From assembly GCA_007123775.1 (NCBI GenBank), contig SLGK01000061.1:1-64000 (forward strand): a stretch of 64,000 nucleotides of DNA, in the 5' to 3' direction. Under the pieces are notes generated by a model that had not been told where the DNA came from, searched no databases, and saw only the letters and a program-made list of their open reading frames with translations. Every line of letters begins with the position of its first letter. Within the stretch, counting starts at the first letter, position 1. Source of the DNA: Anaerolineae bacterium. GTDB lineage: Bacteria > Chloroflexota > Anaerolineae > Promineifilales > Promineifilaceae. Of this stretch, positions 17,386 through 27,079 are shown piece by piece. The position numbers and the translations under genes are program-made.

Positions 17386-18180
17386 TCACCCCAACTGCCA
17401 CACGGGGCCATGCCCAGCGCCCATCTGCCACAGCGCACCACGCTCAATGGCCTGCCGGGTCAACTGTTGGGCTTGAGCCACAGCACTGGCCATCGTTGCG
17501 CCCTGGGCCAGATAAGCCGCCACAGCCGCCGACAGCGTATCACCGCTGCCGTGCGTGTTAGCTGTGGCCAGCCTGGGCACGCGCCGAATATGTTCGCGTT
17601 CGCCGTCAAAGAGCAGGTCAATCACGTCAGAATCCAGGGGCAGCCCCTTGATCAGCACCGCTTGCGGCCCTAGTGCGTGCAGGGTGCGGGCCGTTTCGGC
17701 CAGCCAGGCCAGCTTTCTCGCCTCAGCGGGAAGCGGGCTGCGGGTCAGCAGAGCCGCTTCGTGCCAGTTGGGGGTAATCAGGCTGGCCTGGGGCAGCAAG
17801 TAGGCACGGTAGGCTTCCACCACATCGGGGCTAAACATGGGCTGGGCACGGTGGTTGACGAGAACGGGATCGACGACCAGCCAGCGGGGTTGGTAGAGGG
17901 TCAGTTGGGCGGCAATGGCCTCGATGGTCTCTTCACGGCCGATGAAACCGGTTTTAATAGCGGCTGCCCCGTAGTCGGCCAGAACGACGGCCATCTGGGC
18001 GGCCACAAAATCGGGGGACATATACTGAACGGCCGTTACCTTTTCGCTATCTTGGGCAGTAACGGCCGTTATCGCGCACAGCCCATACACCCCCAGCGCC
18101 GCAAAAGTACGCAGATCGGCCGCCAACCCGGCCGCACCGCCGCTGTCACTGCCGGCAATGGTCAGAACAAGGGGGGGCAT
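17386..18180 (-). CDS. thiD: Hydroxymethylpyrimidine/phosphomethylpyrimidine kinase
   Basis: ThiD phosphorylates HMP and HMP-P on the way to thiamine. Family marks: TIAGSDSGGAAGLAADLRTFAALGVYG at the N terminus, AITAVTAQDS, AAIKTGFIG, LVVDPVLVN and the C-terminal anion-hole motif THGSGDTLSAAVAAYLAQG. The usual motif reads HGTGCTLS; here Cys is Asp, as in the wider ribokinase family, so a related vitamin or sugar kinase is possible but less likely. No TPP riboswitch is seen upstream. Confidence 0.88.
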   Translation of the reverse strand: MPPLVLTIAGSDSGGAAGLAADLRTFAALGVYGLCAITAVTAQDSEKVTAVQYMSPDFVAAQMAVVLADYGAAAIKTGFIGREETIEAIAAQLTLYQPRWLVVDPVLVNHRAQPMFSPDVVEAYRAYLLPQASLITPNWHEAALLTRSPLPAEARKLAWLAETARTLHALGPQAVLIKGLPLDSDVIDLLFDGEREHIRRVPRLATANTHGSGDTLSAAVAAYLAQGATMASAVAQAQQLTRQAIERGALWQMGAGHGPVWQLG

Positions 18181-18188
18181 GGGAGCAA

Positions 18189-18246
18189 AGTGGCGAAGTG
18201 GCGAGGTGGCAGAGCAGCGCAGTTACCTCGCCACTCCGCCACTTCG

Positions 18247-18249
<3 letters not shown>
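18189..18249. repeat. Inverted AGTGGCGA octamer array
   Basis: agtggcgaagtggcgaggtgg, a loop, then cctcgccactccgccacttcgc. It separates thiD from icd and runs into the icd stop codon. Confidence 0.75.
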
Positions 18250-19488
<1,239 letters not shown>

Positions 19489-19597
19489 TCTTGGTCTCCT
19501 TGTAGTATGAAGCTGTTACAGATTGTTTTCGCTCTGATTATAGCGTCAATGGTCCAATCTGGCATTTTAGGGATGATGCTTAACTGCGCTGGCCTTT

Positions 19598-20827
19598 TCA
19601 CGACACTTGCCGGGCAAACAAGCTGTTAATGTCCATGATCTCGCGCCAAAACTGCTGTAGTTGAATAGAGGGGGGCACCGTGACGTCTTGTATGCTGGTT
19701 TTTACAATGCGACACCAGATATCCGTCTCGATAGTGTAGCGATGGGCACGCACTTTGTCCGGAATTTCATCCCCCATGAATTCCTCACGGTGCAATCCTA
19801 TCAGCTTAATTCCACCGTCAGACAGTCGCTCGACAAACATCCACTGAATTTGCGGGATGATCCCATTGCCCTCTTGAAAACGGAGTGCGTGTTCAGCATC
19901 ACGTATGGCCACGGGCGTCATTTTGGCCACGCTGGTAAATACAGGAGGTGGCAATACTTCAACCAGATGCTTAACGAACCCGTCTGTTTCCACAAAAGCG
20001 CTGAAATAAACAATGGTCCATACGCCACCAACCAAGAACAGCCATGCGCGCAGGAATTCGCGATCCAGATCAACGCTTGGTGGGGCCGCCGCCGAGGCGG
20101 CCAGGAGCCAGCGGAGTACATCGAATGAAAGCGGAATTAGAACAAATACAAAGATGGGCACAACCAACAAAGTAAGTGGCAGGATTGGCAGCCCGGCACG
20201 CAAGATGGGAGGTATCCGCTGCCAGAGATTAGGTTTGGACATAAACGGCCGTCTATACGCATATTCCCGCTGCGCCCAACCGCTACCGTTCATCGCTTTT
20301 GTCGTCAGCCAGGCAGTCAAAACAATTGTGATGGTTAGAAAAACCGTCTGCACCAGGTTAAAGTTCATACCGAGCCAGAGAACCAGGACAGCCAGGAAAA
20401 TTGCGGCCCCAGATACCATCATTGAAAGAGGAAACCTAAGAAAACGCGCCCACAATCGCTTGTGTGGTTTGGTCGGTTTGTACGCCAATTGCAACCAGTT
20501 CCGGTTATCGGCAAAGCAACGTGGACAGTTTACAGTTGTGTCAAACAAATCGAGCGATCTGGCCACGTCTAGCGGCAGATCCGTCTTGTCGGCCGTTACC
20601 GGCAGTGGGTGGCGGGCTGGTCCATTGACCAGCGGTTCACGCCAGGCGTTGCCGTGTGTACTATCCCACTGGTCGGTAATATCCCATTTGGTGCCAGGTG
20701 CCCGTTGTTCAGGCTGCTCATGATTCTGCTTCATGAAGGCTTCGGCCACTGTGAACTGCTCCTGGCAGGCAGCACAGGTTAGCGACCGGGCGGTAAAAGA
20801 AAGTGGAGCTTGAGGCAAACGCAACAT
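19598..20827 (-). CDS. Zinc-ribbon membrane protein of unknown function
   Basis: I do not recognise a family for this 409-aa protein. It has a CAAC pair near residue 20 and CPRC near residue 100, likely zinc-ribbon ligands. About four hydrophobic helices follow (FPLSMMVSGAAIFLAVLVLWLGM, VQTVFLTITIVLTAWL, ILPLTLLVVPIFVFVLIPLSF, AWLFLVGGVWTIVYFSAF), then a soluble C-terminal part. The start is well set by AAGGAGGG 5 nt before the ATG. It is divergent from the next lipoprotein gene. Confidence 0.8.
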   Translation of the reverse strand: MLRLPQAPLSFTARSLTCAACQEQFTVAEAFMKQNHEQPEQRAPGTKWDITDQWDSTHGNAWREPLVNGPARHPLPVTADKTDLPLDVARSLDLFDTTVNCPRCFADNRNWLQLAYKPTKPHKRLWARFLRFPLSMMVSGAAIFLAVLVLWLGMNFNLVQTVFLTITIVLTAWLTTKAMNGSGWAQREYAYRRPFMSKPNLWQRIPPILRAGLPILPLTLLVVPIFVFVLIPLSFDVLRWLLAASAAAPPSVDLDREFLRAWLFLVGGVWTIVYFSAFVETDGFVKHLVEVLPPPVFTSVAKMTPVAIRDAEHALRFQEGNGIIPQIQWMFVERLSDGGIKLIGLHREEFMGDEIPDKVRAHRYTIETDIWCRIVKTSIQDVTVPPSIQLQQFWREIMDINSLFARQVS

Positions 20828-21025
20828 GAAAACCCTCCTTGACGTTGGCTACTGCACGGGCCAATGAATACCAGCCGTGGGAGGACAATAGCAACCACCC
20901 AACTGACTGGTTTGTCACGAACTGCACGCCAAGTCGCATACGGCTCAAGGTATCAAATAGGAAACGCTACGTTAGCATACTAAAAAAATCTGTTTAATGC
21001 AATATGGAATTGGCAGGTTTCTGGG

Positions 21026-21031
21026 TACAAT
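21026..21031 (+). promoter_or_regulatory. Candidate -10 box, leaderless start
   Basis: TACAAT sits 6 nt before the ATG at 21038, with no ribosome site between. This spacing puts the predicted transcript start at or near the ATG. No good -35 box is seen. Confidence 0.45.
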
Positions 21032-21037
21032 ACGAGT

Positions 21038-22768
21038 ATGATGCGTCGTGTTTTAGGGCTTTGTCTGCTCGTTTGCTTGTGGGGATTGACGGCTTGTGGC
21101 CAAACGGCCGTTGCCACCCCCATCCCCACGCCAACCCTGCCGCCAGCGGTCACAACGCCAACCATCAGCGCAAATGATTCAGAGCCAGCCGCTCCTTCGC
21201 CTACGCCGACCGAACTGCCGACAGCCACCCCCACGCCGCTGCCGCCAGATATTTCTCTTAGTCCCGGCAACATCTTTGTCTATCCGGTACCTACCGTTTA
21301 CGAAGGAGACCGGCTGACCATTCAAATCATGCCCACCGTGCCCGAGGCCATTGTGCCTGAATCGGTGTCGGTCCACGTGTTGCTTAATGGGGAAGAGATG
21401 GCGGTCGGGACGTTAGACAGCCGTAACCTGGCCGGACGGCCGTTTGGTCTGTTTCAGTGGGTAACAACGGCAGCGGCCGGCAGCCATGAAATTCGCGTCA
21501 TTCTGGACAAAGACAATCGGCTGTTGCCAGCGCCCCGCCAGGGTAGTCACAATGAAGCACGCATCACGCTGAACGTGGCAGAGGCCGCCGCGCTCAGCCG
21601 CCACGAGCGGGAAGCAACCTGGGTACGGGCTGAAACCACCTGCTGCATCATCCATACCGTCAGCGGCACGGCCGCTTACCGGGATTTACCCCAACTGGTA
21701 CCGCGCATTGAAACGGCCGTGCAAATCGCCAGCGACCAGCTCGACGAACTACCCCTACGTAAAATAGACGTCTATCTGGCTGACCGCGTCATTGGTCAGG
21801 GTGGGTATGCCGGTTCGGCTATCGTTATCTCCTATTCTGACCGACCCTACAACGGCGTCCAGCTTGACCAGATGCTCATCCATGAAGCCACTCACATCAT
21901 CGACCGCCAGTTTGCCCCCCGGCGCATCGCTTTCCTGGCCGAAGGAGTAGCCGTCTGGGCCAGCGGTGGCCACTACAAACCGGAAGATATTGAAGAACGG
22001 GCAGCGGCCATGTTGTCGCTGGGCTACTACGTGCCCCTCGAACAGCTCATCAACAACTTCTACCCGGTGCAGCACGAAATCGGCTACCTACAGGCGGCCA
22101 GCTTCGTACAATATCTGATTAACCAAAAAGGCTGGGGGCGCTTTCGCGCTTTTTACAGCAGCGTAACGGCCGATTTTGCCTTTACCCTGGCAGAATCCGT
22201 TGACCTCAACCTGCAACAATATTATGAAACCACCCTCGAAGCCGCGGAAGCTGACTGGCTGGACCACCTGCAAAACCGAGAACCCTCCCCTGAAGCCATT
22301 GCCGATCTGCAAACCAGCCTGCGCTACTATGACACCATGCGCTATTATCAACTCAATTATGACCCCACCGCTCACTTTCTAAACGCCTGGCTGCCTTTTC
22401 CTGGCGCCGTGCGAGAGCAGGGGAATCCGGCCGATCTCAATCGTCGTCCCCAAAGCGAAACCCACATTGCCCTGGAAACAATGTTTGTCGCCGCCGCTGA
22501 AGCCCTGCATAATGGCGACTTTAACCGCGCCAACGTGCTGCTCGATAGCATTGCCCGCACTATTGATAGTGGCGGGGCTTTTCTGGACCCACTGGCTATC
22601 AACTACCTGAGCCTTGTGCGCACAGTGAGTGAATTCGGCTATACACCCCAAACCATCACCATAGAAGCCAATCGCGCCACTGTAACCGCTACACCGGCTA
22701 ACGGGCAAACCAATCTCATTGAACTCAGTCTGCTGCTGCGTGGCCGCAGATGGGTTCTGACAGCGTAA
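21038..22768 (+). CDS. Lipoprotein with zincin peptidase (MA-clan) domain
   Basis: A 576-aa exported lipoprotein: signal with lipobox LTAC, a Pro/Thr spacer, a beta-rich region around residues 75-190, then a peptidase-like domain. The motif LIHEATHIIDRQFAPRRIAFLAEGVAVWASG contains HExxH (HEATH) and a downstream Glu of the EG(V/L)A type, as in gluzincins. GYLQAASFVQYLINQKGWGRFRAFY is typical of peptidase MA-like domains. Substrate unknown. It probably acts on the outer face of the membrane. It may be transcribed leaderless. Confidence 0.87.
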   Translation: MMRRVLGLCLLVCLWGLTACGQTAVATPIPTPTLPPAVTTPTISANDSEPAAPSPTPTELPTATPTPLPPDISLSPGNIFVYPVPTVYEGDRLTIQIMPTVPEAIVPESVSVHVLLNGEEMAVGTLDSRNLAGRPFGLFQWVTTAAAGSHEIRVILDKDNRLLPAPRQGSHNEARITLNVAEAAALSRHEREATWVRAETTCCIIHTVSGTAAYRDLPQLVPRIETAVQIASDQLDELPLRKIDVYLADRVIGQGGYAGSAIVISYSDRPYNGVQLDQMLIHEATHIIDRQFAPRRIAFLAEGVAVWASGGHYKPEDIEERAAAMLSLGYYVPLEQLINNFYPVQHEIGYLQAASFVQYLINQKGWGRFRAFYSSVTADFAFTLAESVDLNLQQYYETTLEAAEADWLDHLQNREPSPEAIADLQTSLRYYDTMRYYQLNYDPTAHFLNAWLPFPGAVREQGNPADLNRRPQSETHIALETMFVAAAEALHNGDFNRANVLLDSIARTIDSGGAFLDPLAINYLSLVRTVSEFGYTPQTITIEANRATVTATPANGQTNLIELSLLLRGRRWVLTA

Positions 22769-22956
22769 GAATTTTAGGATGATTGATTTTGTCATTTATG
22801 CTACAATCTTACTACTGTATCAGATCAAGCATACGCACAAAAAAGATACCAAAAGGTCACGGCCGTTTTTGGCCAGGCACCATCTAGTACAAACAAACTC
22901 AATCTATTGTCAATACATTTGAGATTCACCAAATGTGACACGCAGAGGGGTATAAG

Positions 22957-23466
22957 ATGATTGAAGTCATAATTGACAGCATTCGCATTAGTCTTGTCTC
23001 ACAGCATCGCATTGTTATGCTAAAAGAGACAGACAGTGAACGGCAACTTCCCATTTGGATTGGCCCCTGCGAAGCAGACGCCATTACCATTGAGCTACAA
23101 GACGTTAAGATTGCCCGTCCCGTTACCCATGATCTGTTAAAAAACGTGGTACAAGAGATGGGGGGTAAAATTTCTCACGTTCTGGTTAGAGACTTAAACG
23201 AAGGGGTCTTCCACGCCCGTCTCTTCATCGACGTCAACGGTGAAATGCTGGAAATTGACTGCCGGCCGTCTGATGCCATTGCCCTGGCAGTGCGCGTTAA
23301 AGTACCTATTTTCATTGCCGATTCCGTCATGGAAGAGGCCGGTATCTTGCCAGAGCCGGATATTCAAGAACAGGATGCCGACTTTGGTGAGGATGAAGCG
23401 GAAACGCCCGATGCTTTTCTGGATTTTGTCGATACATTAGACTTTGACGATTTTGACGAAGACTGA
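22957..23466 (+). CDS. Bifunctional nuclease (BFN/DUF151) domain protein
   Basis: A 169-aa protein whose first ~130 residues match the BFN domain: VVMLKE-like RIVMLKETDSERQLPIWIGPCEADAI, RPVTHDLLKNVVQEMG, VFHARLFIDVNGEMLEIDCRPSDAIALAVRVKVPIFIADSVMEEAG. Plant and bacterial members have been linked to DNase/RNase activity. The C-terminal tail is very acidic. AGAGGGG precedes the ATG. It lies ahead of dnaB, but the repeat between them suggests a separate unit. Confidence 0.9.
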   Translation: MIEVIIDSIRISLVSQHRIVMLKETDSERQLPIWIGPCEADAITIELQDVKIARPVTHDLLKNVVQEMGGKISHVLVRDLNEGVFHARLFIDVNGEMLEIDCRPSDAIALAVRVKVPIFIADSVMEEAGILPEPDIQEQDADFGEDEAETPDAFLDFVDTLDFDDFDED

Positions 23467-23505
23467 TTTCCTTCAGTTACGCGCCATTTGCCACATGCAG
23501 TTAAC

Positions 23506-23543
23506 GTGAAACGTGAATAACCCGCGTTTCACGTTTTCGTTTA
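23506..23543. repeat. Inverted GTGAAAC / GTTTCAC heptamer hairpin
   Basis: acgtgaaacgtgaataacccgcgtttcacgt folds on itself. It sits between the BFN gene and dnaB and may terminate the former. Confidence 0.7.
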
Positions 23544-23550
23544 GACCACC

Positions 23551-23556
23551 TATAAC
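23551..23556 (+). promoter_or_regulatory. Candidate -10 box before dnaB
   Basis: TATAAC ends 7 nt before the dnaB ATG and no ribosome site intervenes, suggesting a leaderless transcript. Confidence 0.4.
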
Positions 23557-23563
23557 ATAGCCC

Positions 23564-24904
23564 ATGAGTACAATCGAACGTCTGCCTCCCCATAGTACTG
23601 AAGCCGAAGAAGCGGTGCTTGGTTCGCTGCTCATCGATCCTGATGCCATCTTTGACGTGGCTTCGCTCCTGAAACCAGATTCTTTTTATCGGGTGCAAAA
23701 CCGCTGGATATACGAATCTATTCTGAACCTCTATGAGCGGCGCGAACCACTTGACCTGATTACCGTGACCGAGGATCTGCGTCGCCGTGAAAAGCTGGAA
23801 GAGGCTGGTGGTGAAGATTACATCATCGGGCTGATCAATATGGTGCCCACGTCGATCAATGCGCGCAGTTATGGGCAGGTAGTCGAAGCGGCCGCGCTGC
23901 GCCGCCGTATGATCCAGGCAGCCAGCACCATTGCCGAGCTGGCCTTTAATGAGGCAGAGGACATCAACGTCGCTATTGACCGGGCCGAGCAGGCGCTCTT
24001 TAGCATTAGTGAGCAGCGCACGACGCGTGATTTGACGCCGGTAAAGCAAATTGCCAGCAGCTATCTGGAGCGTATCCAGGAGCTACACCAGCGCGGCGAT
24101 GACGTTATTGGTGTGCCCACCGGGTTTGTGGACATGGACCGCATCCTGGGCGGCTTAAATCGCTCTGACCTGATTATTCTGGCGGCCCGCCCGGCAATGG
24201 GCAAGACCAGTTTGCAAAACGCTATCGCCCTGACCGCCGCCCGTCGCCACGGCAAACGAGTGGCCATGTTTAACCTGGAAATGTCGGGCGAGCAGTTGGT
24301 GCAGCGGATGATTTCAGCCGAAACGCGCATTGATTCGCAGCGGCTGCGCCGGGGTGATTTGCAAGAGCATGAGTGGCCCATTTTTATGGAGGCTATCGGC
24401 CGTTTATCGGAAACGCGCATTTTCATCGACGACACGCCTTCTATTACGCCTAATCAGCTTCGTACCAAGTGTCGCCGCCTGTATGCCGAGCATGGGCTGG
24501 ACCTGATCATGATCGACTACTTACAGTTGATGCAGGCAGAACGGTCTACCAATAACCGGGTACAAGAAATCAGCGAAATCTCGCGGTCACTGAAAGGGTT
24601 GGCCCGCGAGCTGGATGTGCCTGTCCTGGCCCTGGCTCAGCTTAGCCGGGCCGTGGAACAACGTCAGGAGAAACGGCCGTTGCTCTCAGACCTTAGAGAC
24701 TCTGGATCGATTGAGCAGGACGCGGACATCGTCATGTTCATCTACCGTGACGAATATTACAACCCGGACACCACCGAACGGCCGAATATCGCCGAAATCA
24801 ACATCGCCAAACACCGCAACGGGCCTACCGGCTCCATCGACCTCTACTGGCACGGCAAGCTGGCCACCTTCCGCAACCTACAGCGGCAAGAAATCAACCT
24901 GTAA
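23564..24904 (+). CDS. dnaB: Replicative DNA helicase DnaB
   Basis: The hexameric helicase that unwinds DNA at the fork. The N-terminal primase-interacting domain (PPHSTEAEEAVLGSLLIDP) is followed by the RecA-like motor: VPTGFVDMDRILGGLNRSDLIILAARPAMGKTSLQNAIA (Walker A), FNLEMSGEQLVQRM, LDLIMIDYLQLM (Walker B), ALAQLSRAVEQR, LSDLRDSGSIEQDADIVMFIYRDEYY and the C-terminal KHRNGPTG arginine-finger region. At 446 aa it is full length with no intein. It begins a replication block with the two genes that follow. Confidence 0.97.
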   Translation: MSTIERLPPHSTEAEEAVLGSLLIDPDAIFDVASLLKPDSFYRVQNRWIYESILNLYERREPLDLITVTEDLRRREKLEEAGGEDYIIGLINMVPTSINARSYGQVVEAAALRRRMIQAASTIAELAFNEAEDINVAIDRAEQALFSISEQRTTRDLTPVKQIASSYLERIQELHQRGDDVIGVPTGFVDMDRILGGLNRSDLIILAARPAMGKTSLQNAIALTAARRHGKRVAMFNLEMSGEQLVQRMISAETRIDSQRLRRGDLQEHEWPIFMEAIGRLSETRIFIDDTPSITPNQLRTKCRRLYAEHGLDLIMIDYLQLMQAERSTNNRVQEISEISRSLKGLARELDVPVLALAQLSRAVEQRQEKRPLLSDLRDSGSIEQDADIVMFIYRDEYYNPDTTERPNIAEINIAKHRNGPTGSIDLYWHGKLATFRNLQRQEINL

Positions 24905-24927
24905 CAGTCAATAGTCAACTATCAACT

Positions 24928-25635
24928 ATGAAAGGGTTTTCCGGCTTTCCCGATGGCAAGATGCGGCTCACCAGCATCCCCAACCTCTTTTTCAGTGAAC
25001 TGCTGCCGACCATCGACAATCTGGCTGAGCTAAAAGTAACGCTCTATGCCTTTTGGGCCTTGACGCAGAAGGAAGGCCAGGTGCGCTATCTGCGCCTGAC
25101 CGACTTTCTCAACGATGTCACCTTTATTAAAGGGCTGGCCCCCACCCTAGACCTGGCCACTGAAGCCTTGCAAGATGGTCTGGAGCGAGCCGTGGCCCGG
25201 GGTACATTCCTGCATATCAACATCGAAAGCGCCGACGGCCGTACGGACCTCTACTTCCTCAACAGTGAAAAGGGGCGAGCGGCCGTTGAGGGCATAACAC
25301 GAGGCGAATGGCGACCCAACCCTGATGAAGATGCGCCTATCTCCCTCCTGGTAGAACGGCCGAATATCTTCATCTTATACGAACAAAATATTGGCCCATT
25401 AACGCCCATGATCGCCGATGAACTGCGTGACGCCGAGCAAACGTATCCCATGAGCTGGGTCGAAGAGGCCATCCAGCGGGCCGTGGAAAACAACGTGCGT
25501 AAGTGGCGCTACGTCCTGGCTATTCTGGAACGTTGGCGTCAGGAAGGGAAACAAGATGGAATCAATCAGCGAGATTCTCAAAAAGCAATACGTCAACAAA
25601 TCCCCGACGAACTCAAAGATATTGTCAAACGATAA
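24928..25635 (+). CDS. DnaD-domain replication protein
   Basis: A 235-aa protein with a winged-helix-like N-terminal region and a C-terminal DnaD/DnaB_2 domain: IFILYEQNIGPLTPMIADELRDAEQTYPMSWVEEAIQRAVENNVRKWRYVLAILERWRQEG. In Firmicutes DnaD helps remodel the origin and load the helicase; here its place between dnaB and a DnaC-like gene supports a primosome role. The start codon lies in an agtcaatagtcaactatcaact repeat that fills the gap after dnaB, and no clear ribosome site is seen. Confidence 0.87.
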   Translation: MKGFSGFPDGKMRLTSIPNLFFSELLPTIDNLAELKVTLYAFWALTQKEGQVRYLRLTDFLNDVTFIKGLAPTLDLATEALQDGLERAVARGTFLHINIESADGRTDLYFLNSEKGRAAVEGITRGEWRPNPDEDAPISLLVERPNIFILYEQNIGPLTPMIADELRDAEQTYPMSWVEEAIQRAVENNVRKWRYVLAILERWRQEGKQDGINQRDSQKAIRQQIPDELKDIVKR

Positions 25636-25645
25636 CAGACAGCCC

Positions 25646-26971
25646 ATGGATGAAGCAGTAGATGAGACAACCGGCCACGGCCGGCCCGATTGCCCCCAAT
25701 GCGGCGGCCTGGGCTACGTCATACCCGATGTACCGCTTACCCACCCCAAATTCGGCCGTGCCGTCGTCTGCGACTGCCAGGCGGCCGAACGCGAAATAGC
25801 CCGCATCAATTCTCTGCAAGAATTAAGCCAACTGGGGGCGTTGCGCGACTGCACTTTCGACAGCTTTTTGCCTGAAGGGATTGGTCTGACCCCCGGTCGC
25901 CAACTTAATCTAAAACGCGCCTACGAACGCGCCCTGACGTACGCCCAAAACCCGGAGGGCTGGCTGATACTCAAAGGGGGTTACGGCTGTGGCAAGACCC
26001 ATCTGGCAGCGGCTATTGCCAACTGCCGCCTGACGCTGGGTCACCCCGCCCTATTCATCAACACGCCCGATTTGTTAGACCATCTGCGGGCTACCTACGC
26101 ACCCAGCAGCGCCACCAGCTACGACCAGCGTTTTGAGCAGGTCCGCAACGCGCCGCTGCTTATCCTGGACGATTTTGGGTCACAAAGCAACACTGACTGG
26201 GCGCAGGAAAAACTGTACCAGATTTTCAATCACCGCTACAACACGCGCCTGCCCACCGTCATCACCACCAACGAAGAGTTGGAGTCGATTGAGATTCGCA
26301 TCCGTTCACGCATGGTAGACCCCAGCCTGGTACAGATTATCACCATCCTGGCGCCCGATTTCCGTCGGGCTGGCGTCGATCAGGAACAGTCTGACCTATC
26401 TACGCTAAATTTGCACGGGGATAAAACGTTCGAGTCGTTTGATCTGCGCCAGGGAGAACTGACACGCAGCCAGGCAGATAATCTGCGGCGGGCGCTAGAA
26501 GCCGCGCAGACCTTTGCCCACCAACCGCATGATTGGCTGGTTTTGAACAGCACAGCCTATGGCAACGGCAAGACCCATCTGGCCGCTGCTATTGCCAACC
26601 AGGTTGCCCGCCAGGGTGAGCCGGTTCTATTTATTGTTGTGCCAGATTTGCTGGATCATCTGCGAGCCGCCTTCAACCCGGCCAGCGGTGTGCGCTATGA
26701 CAAACGCTTTGATGAGATCAAAACCGCGCCGCTGCTCATTTTAGACGACCTGGGCACCGAAAGCGCGACGGCCTGGGCACGGGAAAAGCTGTACCAGTTG
26801 TTCAACTATCGTTACAGCGCTCGCCTGCCTACCGTCATCACCACAGCCACGCCCATTGGCGAAATTGATCCGCGCCTGGCTACCCGTATGTTAGACGGCA
26901 GCCGCTGCACCTTCTTTGTATTGGAAGTACCCAGCTATCGTGGCCCAATGAAGGCTAAACGTCGCAAGTAA
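25646..26971 (+). CDS. Helicase loader with two tandem DnaC/IstB-like ATPase domains
   Basis: A 441-aa protein. A Cys motif (CPQCGGLGYV ... CDC, residues 16-44) is followed by two AAA+ modules of the DnaC/IstB type, about 170 residues each. Module 1 has Walker A GGYGCGKTHL (111-120) and Walker B LLILDDFGSQ; module 2 has STAYGNGKTHL (302-312) and LLILDDLGTE. Both contain PDLLDHLRA and the sensor RLPTVITT. DnaC-like loaders normally have one module, so this is an internal duplication. In module 2 the first Gly of the P-loop is Thr. An in-frame ATG at 25556, with a good AGGAAGGG, would add 30 residues and overlap the DnaD gene by 80 nt; the true start is uncertain. Confidence 0.88.
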   Translation: MDEAVDETTGHGRPDCPQCGGLGYVIPDVPLTHPKFGRAVVCDCQAAEREIARINSLQELSQLGALRDCTFDSFLPEGIGLTPGRQLNLKRAYERALTYAQNPEGWLILKGGYGCGKTHLAAAIANCRLTLGHPALFINTPDLLDHLRATYAPSSATSYDQRFEQVRNAPLLILDDFGSQSNTDWAQEKLYQIFNHRYNTRLPTVITTNEELESIEIRIRSRMVDPSLVQIITILAPDFRRAGVDQEQSDLSTLNLHGDKTFESFDLRQGELTRSQADNLRRALEAAQTFAHQPHDWLVLNSTAYGNGKTHLAAAIANQVARQGEPVLFIVVPDLLDHLRAAFNPASGVRYDKRFDEIKTAPLLILDDLGTESATAWAREKLYQLFNYRYSARLPTVITTATPIGEIDPRLATRMLDGSRCTFFVLEVPSYRGPMKAKRRK

Positions 26972-26979
26972 TCGGTTTT

Positions 26980-27012
26980 AAACCTGCGAGGTCTCGCTGA
27001 CCTCGCAGGTTT
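26980..27012. terminator. ACCTGCGAGGT hairpin, copy 1
   Basis: Perfect arms aaacctgcgaggt / acctcgcaggttt enclose a 7-nt loop, 8 bp past the loader stop. The same stem sequence recurs at 41546-41576. Confidence 0.75.
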
Positions 27013-27079
27013 GGGCGGAGCTTGTTTTCGGACAATTAGTTAGCTGCCGTGCGATCAGGCTTTATAAGCCAAAGGCCAA

